NCBI GenBank assembly: GCA_026419805.1
Contig: JAOSLS010000141.1
Span: forward strand, 1 to 64,000
Direction: 5' to 3'
DNA: 64,000 nucleotides
Source of the DNA: Ceratocystis colombiana
Lineage: Eukaryota; Ascomycota; Sordariomycetes; Microascales; Ceratocystidaceae
Shown here in pieces: positions 1-13,400 of the stretch. The translations under genes and the position numbers were made by a program. Position 1 is the stretch's first letter. Each line of letters starts with the position of its first letter. Below the pieces are notes generated by a model. The model was not told where the DNA came from. It did not search any database and saw only the letters and a list, made by a program, of their open reading frames with translations.

Positions 1-6
1 AGAGGG

Positions 7-7
7 A

Positions 8-34
<27 letters not shown>
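7..34. repeat. poly(A) run, 28 bp
   Basis: An uninterrupted run of 28 A residues lies at the very start of the window. It could be a simple homopolymer tract or the tail of a retroposed sequence lying outside the window; nothing inside the window decides this. Confidence 0.9.
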
Positions 35-38
<4 letters not shown>

Positions 39-3000
39 GCACCACTCAGGATTGGATCGTTGGGCCAGTAACAAGACCGATCAAACCTAGACCTTTGCGT
101 TTTGCCTTACGAGGGATGGTAGGGATTAAGGTAAAGAGAACAAAAATAACCAAGGCAAGAAGAGCAGTGTAGGGCACTTTGAGACAGAAGCTGACGAACA
201 TGCAATGCAATGCATAGAGGTGCGTACTTGTTGTGCTGTTGGCCATTGGCGGTTCGCTCTGGTAATACTACTTTTTAGCTTTTGTTGTTTGTTGGGTCGT
301 GTTAGCAGAAGGGGAAGGCGGGGGGACAGGGTATCTGCCCTGTATGTGTTTTGCACAGCTCAACTACAGTCCTTACTACAGAAGGTCTTTCTCCAAGGCC
401 CAGCAAATTCCCCTAGCCTCTCTGATTTCCTGTAGAAAGCAGCCGCCCTCTTAGACTCTCTGGTCCAACAAGTTAAGAGGGTACGGTTGGTTGGCGGACT
501 GGCTAGCATCTGTAGTCTAGGCTAGTCAAGTGGCAAGAGCCCCAGAGCCCCCCATTGTATTTCTCGCCGAGATGGAAAGTGCGGCTTACCCGGCTAGCTC
601 CTTCCACTAAAACAGCCCAGCCTAGCCCAGCCTAGCCCAGCTTGCATCAAAAAAGAAGTTGCGGCTCTTTTTTTTTTCTTGTTGTGTTGCTTCAGGAAGG
701 AAAAAGGAAAGTCCACACACATAGATAATAAGCTTCCCATCAAATCCAGGCACCATAGAACAGGAAAGCCAATGAAAGTGCGACATAACTACAAAACATG
801 GGGCAAATCTATCTCTGTCGCCACTTTGACCGACTTTTACATGCCGCGCTAGCAAAAAGAATAACTACTACTTTTCTATTAGACTGCTTCTCAACTTCGA
901 TTTCTCATGGCAAGCTCGTCTTTTTGATCTTCGCCTTTTTGTACTGTGGTACATTTTGGTACGTTGCATAAACTCGGCTCTTCCGTCAACTTCAACCTTA
1001 CTCCCCAATCCCCTTCTCCCATTCTGTCTCCTGTCTCTGGTAGCAGTTTGCCGTTACATTCCTTCAAAACGAGAAGTTACCCCTTCCACAAAGCGAATAA
1101 AGGAAAAAAAAAAAAAAAAGAACCTCAGTCCAAGTAGTTCAGTCCCGTCCGTCCGTACCTTCCCAAAATAAACATATACCATGGCAATGGGCAAAAAAAA
1201 AAGCCGATCCCAACACTTGAGTACTCCCCAACAAAGATTTTCTTCCCTCCAAGTTCTCTTGTAGCCAAAAGGCTAAACAAAATAAGCCTTACTAAACTCG
1301 CTCCATACTATTGGTCCAGGTCTTAATCCCTGACTAGCCAGTCCCTTTTTTCACTAACCTCTTTCTTTTTTCTTTCTATTCCTCCTATTTTATCTCTTTT
1401 ATCTCCGTCTCTTTTTGCAACACAGTTTAGATCTCTTTAGCTCTTTGCCCCAGATCGGCAAAAAAACAATAACTTAAGACCCTAGCAAGTAGTTAGCATT
1501 GACCCTAACTAGACACTGCAATAATATCAACCCATTCTCAGCACCATCATTGCCATGTCATTATGCTCACTAAATCGCAGCCTACGCAATAAAAGATGTA
1601 ATAACATAGTCCCTGTAATAACTCACAGCCTTCTTTATCCCAATTTGATCTCACTAGACTTTCCTCGCAACTCGTGCCATACTCATCCGGATTCGAGACA
1701 GCAGCAAATGTGACAACTACCCGGCCTTTCTTATCCTCAAAACTGCCCATCGTGGTCTGAGAACTTCAAGACAACCAACTCACACATACATCCATCCTAC
1801 CTTCTCCCCACCCTATATGATGGATGGCATGTCAACGTCACGCCATGCCACGCCACGGTCAATGTCTAAGCTTAGGATCAGTGGACGAGAGAAGAACGAG
1901 GATGGGGAAAGCTCAAGCTTCGAGCTTTCCCCTTATCTTCTTGTCCCTGGCTGTCCACGACGGAAATCTAAGGAACAACCACAATTTTCTAGTGTTTCCC
2001 TCCGGTGTGAATGAAAGCTGCAAGCGGCGTTGGCAAATCTAGGGATCCTATTTTTAAGCCGTTTGGCGATTGATAAAGCCTACATCCGCCCCAACAAATT
2101 GTAGATGAAGCGGAATGGCTGGATTGTGGGATCCGGGGGTATTAGTGCCTTGAGGGTTACGTACTATTATATAAATTAGGGTTGAGTCTAAATTGGAACT
2201 TAGTGAGATAAAAGCTTCAGAATTCAGTGTGTTCTCTTGATTTTCTAGTACGTTCTAACAAAGAAACTTCAACAACATCTGTCGAATTCTGGAGCTTCGC
2301 TTTATCAGTCTCCCAACCTTTCTTTCATCATTGTTGTCAATCCTCTTACTTTCATCCTGTCAATCAATCTTATCATCACTCTACCAAACCTCCCTGTTTG
2401 GTTTGCATCTTTTTTTCTCCTCATTTTTAATCCGTTCCGCCCACCAAAAAAAAAAGGTCTGCTTGGGAACCCGGATCGGATTAGCGATTCTCAAATTCCG
2501 GTCCACCCTTGCTTAAAAACTTAAATGCCAAAAAAGAGAGCCTCCAAGCTTTGTTCGACTCAACAAATATGGGGTTTTTGCCTCAGGCCTATTTTTGCCG
2601 TGACTCTTCTAAATTCAGTGATCCTGAATTTGCTTTTTGAACAGAAACCCTTGCACAATGTTAAAACCCTAGTGATCTACTACAACGACGCAAGATAGAA
2701 ATCATGATGATTATATATTTTTTTTCGTGGTAGAACTTCATCCCCCTCTATCTGATGATTTCACACATGATGAAACTTCGTTCACTTCAAAATAGTATGG
2801 ATATAGGTTTGGGGCTTCATACGCTTATCACGTCATGAATATCTTCTCTTGTCCGCATTTCATACAAATCATCGTCATAACTTCCGTATATATATAAGAC
2901 AAATGGGTTGGTTTCCGTTCAAGTCATAAGTCACGTGAATCATCCGTGCGGTCTACTCTCACCTTGTATCAACTTCCTACCGCTCAAACTTAGTCTCAAG

Positions 3001-3039
3001 CCTCACCTCTGTGATTAGTCCTTCACCTACCCATCTGGC
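35..3039. other. intergenic region without recognisable gene
   Basis: About 3 kb downstream of the kinase-like gene. Open frames here are all under 80 codons, lack codon structure or splice partners, and resemble no family I know. The stretch contains T- and C-rich tracts, several 10-20 nt A runs (around 1104, 1190 and 2445) and AT-rich patches near 2705 and 2890. It may hold the 3' UTR of the kinase gene, non-coding transcripts or the promoter of a gene to the left. I see nothing else in it that I can support. Confidence 0.5.
613..641. repeat. short tandem repeat, 10-bp unit
   Basis: A 10-base unit (CAGCCTAGCC-like) is repeated almost three times in tandem. It is a small simple repeat with no evident coding or structural role. 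Confidence 0.7.
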
Positions 3040-6000
3040 TCACTGTACCGTAGTAGCAGCAACAACAGCAGGAGCAGCCAGCAGCCCAACACTCCCATCA
3101 CAATGCATTAACTCTTCATCCGTAACTAGGACTTTTGGTGGCATATCTCCACGGTTCACTAGTCCTCCGACCTCTGTTTGACTGGGCCCTTGATTTTTGC
3201 TTGCATTCCTGCCCTTGCTGCGGCCCTCATTTTGACTCTGGCGCCGCTGCCTGTCTAATGCAATGCTTGTTGCCGCGCTGCCATTGCTTGAAGTATGGGC
3301 TGTTGATGGTGCGCCGACAAACTCTGCGGATGAGTGTACGGAAGATGATACCGAGTGTATGGATGACCGCGGGCGGAAGATTGAAGCTGAGGGGTCTGCG
3401 TTGAGATCAGTCTGTGACTTGTTTGAGTAGTGGGCTAAACCGGATTCCCCTGAACTGTGGGCGGCTAACTTGCTTTTTTGATCCAATGTAGTGTCATCAA
3501 GATATGCATCAGCACCCAGCTCGACATCAGTATCGGTATCGGCTGGAACCACAGGTGTCACAACATCGTATAAATTGTCATCAAACTCATACTTTGCACT
3601 TCCATGATGACTCTTGTGATGGTTTAGACCTGCTGATTGTGTTGATACGGTGCTGCTATCTGCATGAGGGTGGGCATCCTGGTACTTGAAGTATAAATTG
3701 ACTGACTCCGCACTTTTGTTGGATATTACCGATCTGCTCATGTCAGGGTCTTCCTCGGAATCAATCTCACTTGGCGAATAGCTCGGCGGACTGGTCCAAA
3801 CCAGTGGATTTAGCTCTGAGCGCCGTCCAAAGTACATCGGGGAACGGCCCCGGGCTTCGTAGTTATACTCAGAATCCTCGGAGTCAGTGTAATCGTATAG
3901 TTTCTGAGTGGGGCGCGAGATCTGGTAGGCTGCAGGGGTTGCAAGTTTATTCGCGGAAGGGAAAAATGTCAACAATTCCGATGCCTGGGGACGTTGAAGC
4001 GGGCTTGAGCTGAGACAAAAAGCGACTACATCCCGGAACCAAAATGGCATGTCGGTGTTGTGTTCATCAAGTGATAGGGGTCTTTCACAAGTCTCAGGTG
4101 CGTCGTATTGCGTGGCAAGACTCCACAGAACCATTCCTAGTTGGAACAGATCAGACTTGATGCCAATGTACATATTGAGCCGTTGCTTTGTGCGGATGAT
4201 AGGGATTGCTTCCGGAGGCTCCCAGCCTACCGGACACCCCCTACGGTTGATATCGATGATCTTGGCATTATCAAAACCGTCAATGACAATATTGGCCAAG
4301 GTGAAATCACCCTGGACAAAGCCAGCTTCATGGATATCAGCAAGTCCTTGCGTGATTTGCTGAGCCCACTTTAGTCGTGTGATGAGGGGGATATCGACCC
4401 CCTTAACACGACTATCATGAAGAATATCAACTAGCGCACCATTCTCGGCATACTCGATAAGAATTCCCGTTACTGGCTTGTAATCGGCGTGGTGATAGTC
4501 GGGATTTTCGTCATCTAGAACAAGGCCGAAGACGTTGATGACACCTAGTGATGGACGCAGGGCATGGAGGGCATTAACCTCGTAAAGAAACTCGTCAACA
4601 GATTCTCTGCCTGGAATCTCCTTCAAAATCATGAGTCTGCCGCCAACAGATACGCGATAGACGAACCCAGAGGCATGGGATTCAAAGATGACGTCACGGT
4701 ACCTGACGAAGTTGCAGTGCAAATACTTGAGCTGATTTGTAGTTGGATGGCTGATGACCTCCTAAAGCAACTGTTAGTTTGAGTCTGTTCTTTATTTGGC
4801 AAATATTTAAAAACGAGAAGAAAGGCCGAAAAGCGATGACTTACATTAACATCCTCAGAAACATGAATATGTAGTTTACTGTCACACGTCTCAAGCCGGA
4901 GATTTGTTACCGTTTCAAAGAAATTGATCTCATCTAAGCTGCTGCGGATTTCTCTGTATATTCGACGGCTCTTCTGCCGCTGACTTGTCATTTGGAAGAG
5001 ATCACCTTCAATTGACTCTGCCTCGCAGTCACGGTAATCAAGGGATATGGTGACTCGGCGCCACAAACTGTCTTGAAGAAATGTGACGAAGAACTTTTCT
5101 CGTGGGCTTCCATCACGGTATGTCATGCTGAGATTAAGAATCCATTTGGTTTCCAACTCTTTTGAGATAACTTCTCCACAGACGAGCATGCCACTGCAGG
5201 GTTCATCAGCATGACCACCATCGTTGCCTAATTTCATAGCTGAATCATGGACGTCGTGCTGGTTTTGGTAAGGATGGCCTGTATCTAGCGCGGCTGGATT
5301 AAATGGAACCATAGCGGTATATGAATTTTCGACACCCTGCGCCGCTTCACTCTCAGTATCGTCCTTGCCAGCCTGAAGTTCATTGCTCTCTAGTGATGAC
5401 CTGGCGTCCACATCGCTTTCAGGCCCTTCATTTTCCACACTGTGTTTTTCTTGCTCTGGCGATTTATCCGCGGGAAATTTGGTTGTTAAAGCCTTTCCAG
5501 TTCGTAAAAGAGCTTTGTCAAGCACCATCAAGCTCCGAGTATCAGGCATAGCAGGGAGTGACTTGGTTAATTGGCCGGGAGTGACCATAGATCGTGACCT
5601 CGTTACTTCCAAGATAGCAGGGCCACTGGTCCGAGGGAAGTGTGAACGAAGGGCGCCTCTAGACCCTGCCCGTGTCAATATTAGCCTACGATCGGCTGAA
5701 ATAGCTCGCCTTTCAGCCTGGGTCTCGAGGACAGCTGTGAGATTTTCACGACGTTCAGAAAGTTGGCGTTTGAAGGTTTGCATTCTAGGTAAGCCAACCA
5801 TTGGCGACCTTTGAGTAGAGGAAAACTTGGAAGATCTTTCAGGGAGTTGAGAAACAGGAGTAGCAGTAGAGCTGGCCTCAGCTGAAGGTGAAATGGGTTC
5901 TGGGCCAGCAGAAGCACCTTGGATTGAGAGAGGGACTGTGGGAGAATCGCAGCGAGATCTTTCCGGGGCGCTGCTTGACTTTTCGGGTACAGTTTCGGCG

Positions 6001-6755
6001 GAGGACCCTGGAGTCGAGGGTTCTGCAGAGACTTCCGTGGGAGGAGCACCAGCTTTGGCATCGATAGCCTCAGTAGTAGCAAGCTCTTCAATGGGAATTG
6101 GGGGCATGCCTGAGACTTGAAGCGGCTTGTTGGAACCTTCAGGGGCAGCAATAGAATATTCTTGCGTGGCCAGAGAGCTTGAATCCTCTTGGGGGTAGAT
6201 AAGGTTTTGAGCAGACGATTCATCTGTAAGAATATGAGTAGATTTAGAGACCAAGGCCTCTGCTGCAGTACTATTCTCGCTGTATTGAGTTGGAGGATAG
6301 GCTGATTCATCCATAGTGCTCAATATCGAGGTGGTATTGGGCTTGCCGTCATCCGAAAAAGTGGTGATAGTGATGATGGGGCTTGTGGGGATGTTATCTC
6401 TGACGTCCGCCTCTTCTCCTATAGGTGAAGAGGCTTTGGAGGAGAAGGGAGTATCTTGAACTGATGGTTGTGTAGTTTCAGATGCCTCTTCTTGCTGAAA
6501 TAGCTCATTAGAGAGCATAGTCGTATGTATAGTTGCATCTGGCCCTAAGTCTGTCTTTGAGCCTGAGACTTCGCCGGCTATTTTTGTCGTCGGTGGCATG
6601 GCTATTGCAGTGGTAGCAATGGAGGATTCTGGTTGTTGGGTCCACAACTTGCAGAGAAATGTTTTTGTCAACCGGCGTAGCGACCACCGCCGAGGTCTTT
6701 TCGCAGGCTGTTCGGACGCAAAGTGAAAGGGAGGAAAGCGGACATGTCTGGCCAT
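3040..6755 (-). CDS. large protein kinase-like protein with long disordered N-terminus
   Basis: Two exons (6755-4845 and 4761-3040) give a protein of about 1210 aa. The 83-nt intron has a GTAAGT donor, a CTAAC branch site and a TTTAG acceptor. Residues 1-450 are Ser/Pro/Thr/Glu-rich and look disordered. A globular module without a family I can name spans about 500-640. A protein-kinase fold follows, about 655-900. Visible there are the candidate ATP-anchoring Lys684 (LKEIPG) and its partner Glu698, Asp789 and Asn794 in QGDFTLAN (HRD-type loop with Gln-Gly in place of His-Arg), and Asp807 in IDIN (replacing DFG), followed by a GWEPPE segment in the APE position. The glycine loop is poorly conserved. 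The C-terminal 300 residues are again low complexity. The core polar residues are kept, so activity is possible but unproven; substrate and pathway are unknown. ATG 6755 is the first in frame after a C/T-rich leader. Confidence 0.85.
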
Positions 6756-8300
6756 TTATGAGTGCTGTGAGAGAAGGCGTGTAGAGTATTATGAAGGGGG
6801 GAGGGGAGAGGAGGGGGTAGTGATATAAGACGGTGGAACCAGGATTGGAACACAATCAGACACTATGTATAAGAAACCAAAGTGGCAAAAAGTAAAAAGA
6901 AAACAAAGAAACGGCTTTAATTAAGCACAGCAACAAGGCAAAGGTAAGTAGGCGAATGTAAGTCAAGAAGTGGCCGGAATAAAAGAAGGATGGCAGAAGC
7001 TAGGCAGTGGAGTCGATATCAGGAAGGATGCGTATAAGTAAGTGGGAACCAGAAGACAAAGAAGAAGAGAACAATGCAGCAAGTAAGGGCAAAAATAAGG
7101 CGAACGGAGAAGAAAACAAGATGATTAAGGTGGACGGGGCCTAGAAGAAACAATATAGAGGCGTGATGTTATGTGGAGATAATAGAGCAGATGATCAGGC
7201 ATCCAGAAAAGAGGGAGAAACAAGGCTGGTTTTGATGGGCTTTTGGGGATTTTATGCAGATAAATACTGAAAGGTCGAAGAAGAATACAGCGTGAAAAGG
7301 AGAGAGCAAGATGAAGGAACAATGGCTGAAAAAGAAGAAGCACACCAAATGACCAAGAGCCCTTGACCAGGGAAATCCTTGGGCAGGCCTTTTTGGGAGG
7401 AGAATAGCAAATAGAAGAGAAGATAGCTTGGGAATGTGACAGATAGATAAACAAATATATGGCTGGGGGAACTAGGCATAGGAGGTAAAAAGGAGCAGAC
7501 GATAGAAGAGTAATAATGGACTGGGTAGCTGCTGTGTGGTAGGTAAATCAGATCAGTAGGTTGTTTGTATGAGAACTTGTGAAAAAGAAGCAAAGCAGGG
7601 CTCTCTTGGACGTGGATACTTGGGTTTGGACGGACGGCAGGACTCAACGAGAACCAAGCTGCAAGCAACGGGGCAGTGGCTGTCCGGGCGTTTATATTGA
7701 CGTCGTTCGTTCGATATGGGTGTATTTTTTGGGCTGAGATTGAGTGGCTGGCAGAACGGACTGGGGAGGGGGGAGAACAAGGGCTAGGTAAAGTCGAGAG
7801 GCCTAGATAAAATCAGAATATAAAAGAGAATATGAATAAGGAAAGCCAGGCTAGAAAGGCTAGAAAAGCACAATGAATGGATTGGCGGAAGACTGAGAGT
7901 GAGCGGGTGCTTCTCTAAGTGTCACACTTGGTGATACTTGGCTTGCTGATGGGGCCTTGCTGCAGAATGCAGTGCCGATGAAAAGGGAGAACGAGGGGGA
8001 AAAAAGGAAAAAGAAGGGGAAAAAGAAACGGCCTTAGACAAAACCCTGAAAAATTATAGGCTCATATGTGACAAACGGGCGGACAGCAGGTTCGGGGAAG
8101 GTGCTAACAGCGACTGAAGGACAAATGGAAAGTACGATGCATGTCCATACTTACTAGGGATAGAGATGGCAATAAGAGACGAATAAGAGGCGCGAGTAAG
8201 AGACAAACAGGAGGGGAATGGATCAAAAGAGGATGGGGAAAAGTATGTGTGAGTTGGTTGTTCTGTTCTTCTGCAGCAAGGCAACTGCCACCACCTATCG
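6756..8300 (-). promoter_or_regulatory. pyrimidine-rich leader and promoter region of the kinase-like gene
   Basis: Read on the minus strand, the 1-1.5 kb before the kinase start codon is strongly enriched in C and T, with few purine runs. Filamentous fungi often have long CT-rich tracts around transcription starts and in 5' UTRs. Overlapping open frames here (for example 7125-7668 on the minus strand) are Ser/Leu/Pro/Phe-rich products of that base composition and are not called as genes. The transcription start cannot be fixed from sequence alone. Confidence 0.45.
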
Positions 8301-10462
8301 ACATGCTATCAACTGTGGTTCTTGCCCTTTTTTAGTTGGTTGGCCATGGTCAACTGCATGATGATGATGCTTTCTGCATAAACTGTGGAGATTTTAAGCA
8401 TGGAAGGAAGGAAGGAGGCAGGGAAAAAAGAGATGTGATTGCCTGTTCATGTGTTGTTGTTGAGTTGGTTACAAGCTTACAGCTTGCCTGTCTGTTTGTC
8501 TGCTTGTCTATGTATAAAGTATGATGATGTCAGAATGGCATAGATAGTTTGTGTTCTTGTGCGAAGAACAAACACGGCGGCACTGCTATAAGAAGAGCTG
8601 AAGGGAGCTAGAGCTGAAAAGAGCGGCCTGCAAAGAGCAATGAACGACAAGGAAGCCACCGAGTTGTCATTAGACAGAGGGTGCAGATGCAAATGCAGGC
8701 AAGTGGATATTGCAGGCCCATAGCGGTTGGAATCAAGGATAAAATAGTAGGTGGCTACGTACCCTTTTTAGGGTGGTGGACCTAAACTAACTGGGAAAGA
8801 AGCTAGGAAGTTGTACACAAAGAGGCGGGACATGGGAGAGTGCTCAAAAACAGCAAAGATAGGGAAGGGACAAGCCCAAAAGTGACAAAGTGACAAAGTG
8901 ACAAAGCGGCAAAACGACAACGGCCAAGCTAGGATAGGCAAAAAGAGATGGCATATGAGCTCGATTCATAACCCTAACAGAGTTAGTCTGTCTAGTGTTC
9001 GCTCATCTTGTACTTGATGCTGTACAACCACACCAACTTGATAACTTCGTGCTCGTGACTGGTATAACTACACTGCCTGGTACCATACTATAGGACATAT
9101 TATAGGCTAGGCTAGGAGATAGGGGCCAGTGAAATGCAGCAGCTCGTTGCAATTTTTTTTTCCGGATAGGAATGGCTTGGATATCGGCTATCTTGTATTT
9201 TTATTTGGGTGCATGTGTAAGTATGTATTTGGCTGGCTATGGACTTGCTTACATTGCTGTGCTGGGGGAACTGTACTTCTGAATACATGCTTTGAAGGGT
9301 TGAGCAAGTGCACACGTTCTGACCACGTGACCTCTGCACTGTGGCTGAGTTGCAACACGCCCTGTAACCCAATCTGTCGTACGGCGTGATGTGCTTTGGC
9401 TGCACTGCTTGATTGCGTGCTGTATTTGAGGCGAGCAAAGCAAATGATCATGATGTAATTTGAAGTGTGTGTAGCCAGGCTGTAGGGCTCACGAGGTAGG
9501 AAATGGCTAGTAGCGAGAGAGTGGTGTCGTGTACTTGATGAGCTGTAGGCTATAGGCTATAATCTATATACTGTGGGTTGCTGTATTCACACATCAACTA
9601 TTCAACAGCCTGAAAAGAGCCACACGCCTGCCCGCTCCATTACTACGGCTGATACCTAAAGAGGGTACTCACTTCTTGGTCTGCATGCCAACCCGGTCAG
9701 CCAGATAGTCATCTAGGCTTTTATAACCCCAAAAAACAACCCAAGACAGTCTCATTTACACTCCATGGTCATTGCTGGCTTGCCAACTCGATCGGCTGTA
9801 GCATTTGGCCCAGCCAACCGCCCCAGTGCCCTTTTGCTTGGCTTATCATTGCGCAAGACAGTTGGGCAGAAATTTGCGAGTGTCTGTGTGTGCCTGGCTG
9901 GGCACATGCAAACTAGACGAATCCCACATATGCAGGTGAAGTATGCATGTGTGTGCGCATGCTATAGCCTCTAGCCTGTGTCCTGTGGAGAATAGTACTT
10001 TAACGACCTAGTCACTTGCTGATTTCACTGAGGTCAACAATCGAATGGAATGAGACAGAAAATAGAAGAAATGGAGATTCAGCCAATGCACAAAGTAAAT
10101 AGAAGTGGTGATATAAACAAGCAAGAAAAGTCAGCAAAAAAGGTTAGACTAGCGAAGCGGCATCATGATAGCACAGAAAAAAGCAGTGGTAGAAACAAAT
10201 GTCGACAATGAAGATGATATAATAGAGTTACAGCGGCGCAATTGGGTTCCCGGCCGATAGGAATAACGAAAAACACAAGGGGACAAAAGGGTAGGAGAAG
10301 AGGAGGGAAGTTCTCTCGGATGGCTCGGCACAGGTCACGGAGGAGAGAAGAGACAGAGAGATAAAGGGCGAAGAGAAAGAAAGAGATGCAAGAGCAACCA
10401 AGTCGGAGGATCGCAGACAAAAGAGGAGAGATATTCTACCACATAGCGACTATAGTCATCAT
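8301..10462. other. intergenic region between kinase leader and Lon gene
   Basis: No frame above about 110 codons and no recognisable protein. Around 8881-8907 the octamer-like unit GTGACAAA is repeated three times. The part just before 10463 should include the 3' UTR of the Lon gene. A non-coding RNA gene cannot be excluded, but nothing positive supports one. Confidence 0.5.
8881..8907. repeat. short tandem repeat, 8-bp unit
   Basis: The unit GTGACAAA occurs three times in direct tandem, followed by decayed copies. It is a simple repeat within the intergenic region. Confidence 0.7.
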
Positions 10463-13400
10463 TTACTCCTCAACACCTTCTTCGTTTTCCCCCTTGCTGC
10501 TCTTGCCCTCCTTTGCTGGTGGCAGTCGCGACTTGTTGGCCGCCTCGCGGTCTAGACTGGGGAAGATGATATCAAACACATCCTGGTACCACGCTACGGG
10601 CTTGCCATCGATGCCTTCCTTGATGTTTTCTGGCAGCTCGAGCCAGTCATGCATGCAGTCGCGTGGGAAGAGAATGGTTGTGCAACCAGCACGGCGTGCC
10701 GCAACCGTCTTCTCTCGGAGACCGCCAATACGCAGCACCTTGCCGGTCAGCGTCAGCTCGCCGGTCATGGCAACGGTGGGGGCAACAGGTGTGTCGAGCG
10801 CAAGTGAAAGAAGCGAGGTGGCCATGGTAATGCCAGCAGATGGGCCGTCCTTGGGCACCGCACCGTCAGGCACGTGAAGATGCAGATTGGCCTTATCAAA
10901 GAAGTCGTTGTCGGGGAACTCACGAGCCATGAATGACTTGGCGAACGAGTAAGCAATCGTCGATGACTCTTTCATCACATTCTTCAGGTTTCCTGTGATG
11001 TCTAGGTGCGGCCGTGACGAGTGTCGCAGCGGCTGCTGCAAGATAGATTCGACATACATGGCTGCACCGCCCATCTGCGTCCATGCTAGGCCCATGGATA
11101 CACCAGCTGGGTTGACCTCGTACAGACGGTCTGATGTAAAAACAGGAGGGCCGACATAGTCGGCAAGGCTATTCTTATCAATGATCACCTTGACGCTGTC
11201 AGGTAGAATTAGCTTTGGCCGGGGTTCTTCGGGTTTCTTGACTGTAGAGCTAGTGGCAGATTCATCCTCCTTGAGAGACTTGCTGGCACTAGCCGTAGTC
11301 GCTTCGTTGAGGCCCTTGGAATCACTAGAGACATCAGAACTGTCTGTTGCCTCAGCCTTCGTATCAGTCTTGGCTTTGGCTTTGACTTCAGATTCAGTCT
11401 CGGTAACAGTAGTGGGGGGTGTCTCTACAATATCTTCGCCATACTCTTGCACAATCTTGAGTGCTGATTTACGGTATAGCTTCTCAATGTGTTTCTTGAG
11501 ATTGCGCACACCACTTTCACGGCAATATGACTTGATCAGTTCCTCTACAGCGTCAGGCGCCAGATCGACGTTGACATTCTGCAACCCGGCCATTTCCTTA
11601 GCAACGGGAGCCAGGTACTTTTGGGCAATGGCCATCTTCTCGTCAGCCACATACCCGGAGAGCTGAATCAGTTCCATTCTGTCCAGAAGCGGCCGGGGGA
11701 TAGTGTCGGTCATATTTGCTGTGCAGACAAAAAGAACCTTGGACAGGTCCACAGGCACATCCATATAGTGGTCAAGGAACGAGCTATTTTGCTCGGGATC
11801 CAGGAGCTCAAGTAGTGCCGAGGACGGGTCACCCTGATACCCGCGGCCAATCTTGTCAATCTCATCAATTAGAATCAGCGGATTCTCTGTCTGGCACTTC
11901 TTGAGGGCCTGAATGATGCGGCCAGGCAGAGCTCCGACGTACGTCCGACGGTGACCCTTTATTTCGGCTACGTCCGTCAGACCACCGACACTGAAGCGGT
12001 AGTACTCCCGGTTAAGCGCACGGGCAATCGACTTGCCAATACTAGTCTTGCCAACACCAGGTGGCCCAACAAAGCACAGGATTTTGCCCTCGACCGTGCC
12101 ACGGAGTTTACCAACGGCAATGAACTCCAAGATGCGGTCCTTGACATCCTTAAGACCGTAATGGTCCTCGTTCAACACACTCATGGCATGGTCAATGCCA
12201 AAGTTTTCGGTGCTACGAATGCCCCAAGGAATCTGCGTGAGCCAGTCCAAGTAGTTGCGAGTGACGTTGAACTCAGAGGCAGCCGTCTCAAGATGGGCCA
12301 GCTTGTGGATCTCGTCGTCAAACACTTTGCGTACGGCCTCGGGCATGGCCAGCTTGTCGGCTTTTTCCTTGAACTTTTCCACGAGCTTTTCCTTGCCATC
12401 AGATTCAAGGCCCAGCTCCCGGCGAATGCCCTTCATTTGCTCCATCAGCCAGTACTCACGCTGGCGTCTTGAAATCTTGTTCTCGACGTCCTTGCTGATC
12501 TTGGATTGCAACTGAGCATTCATCAGCTCCTTCTTGAGTACAGTGAGGGCCTTTTGCATGCGCTCCTCAACATTCATGGATGTTAGAATCTCCTGCAGCT
12601 CACTGGCCTCACCGGATGCCACAGCAGCAGCAAAATCGGCTAGCTTGGCGGGGTCCGAGGTCACATTTCCGGTCTGGCTCATTGAAAAAGTTGAGATTTG
12701 GTCGCGGAAGAGGTTGTTCATCGAGGCCACCTCTTTGAAAACATTGACAATTTCATTGGTAACGGCCCGGATAAAGGGGCTCTTGGGGTCGTACGGGTCA
12801 TCCGTCAGATTCTCGACGTTGACTAGACTGACTGGGTATTTACGGAGGAACGATGTAGGCTCGTACTTGGGGTCGGCCTTGGTGGCAGTGGTGGGCGAAA
12901 GCGCACTCTCCTCGAAGCTAGCCACAACATCACCCTTGGGCTCCTCGGGCTCAGACTTAGGGATTGGCTCGGGTTCGACGGAGCTGGCTTCCTTGTCAGA
13001 AGGAGAAGGCTTTTTGGGGTCAATAGCGCCCGGAGGGATCAAGCTAGAGAGCTTGATGCGGCGGTGAGGGTACAGGATAGCGGTCAGCCCGCCCTCCTGA
13101 CCGTGGATGGGGAATGCGCTTGTTATTTGCGCAAAAACACCAACGTCGTGGACGTCATCAATATTGCGAATAACGTCCTCATCGTTGTGCTCGTCCTTAA
13201 ACATAAAAGTACCAATGTATGGCTGGCCACGCTTAATTGACTCGGTGATGGCAGCGGCGACATGAGGGTCCTTGACTGTGATGGCCTTGTAGAAACCAGG
13301 GAACAACGGTCTTCTAGAGATGGGCAGGGCTAAAACCTGGGGGTAGTCTTCAGGGACCTCGGGCTTCTGGAGACTGCGCTCGCCGCTCCGCGGGCCCTTT

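Noticed and set aside
46..246. 66-codon minus-strand frame with a hydrophobic stretch
   Set aside because: It resembles a single-span membrane protein, but there is no family match, no conserved context and it lies next to a poly(A) tract; too weak to call.
5681..6310. 209-codon Leu/Pro-rich frame overlapping the kinase-like N-terminus
   Set aside because: Out-of-frame reading of a Ser/Pro-rich disordered region on the same strand; no splice or start support.
7125..7780. Overlapping 75-138 codon frames on the minus strand
   Set aside because: Pyrimidine-rich leader translates into Ser/Leu/Phe/Pro strings in every frame; compositional artefact.
12534..13067. 177-codon frame antisense to the Lon gene
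   Set aside because: Shadow of the Lon frame; product is low-complexity and unlike any family.
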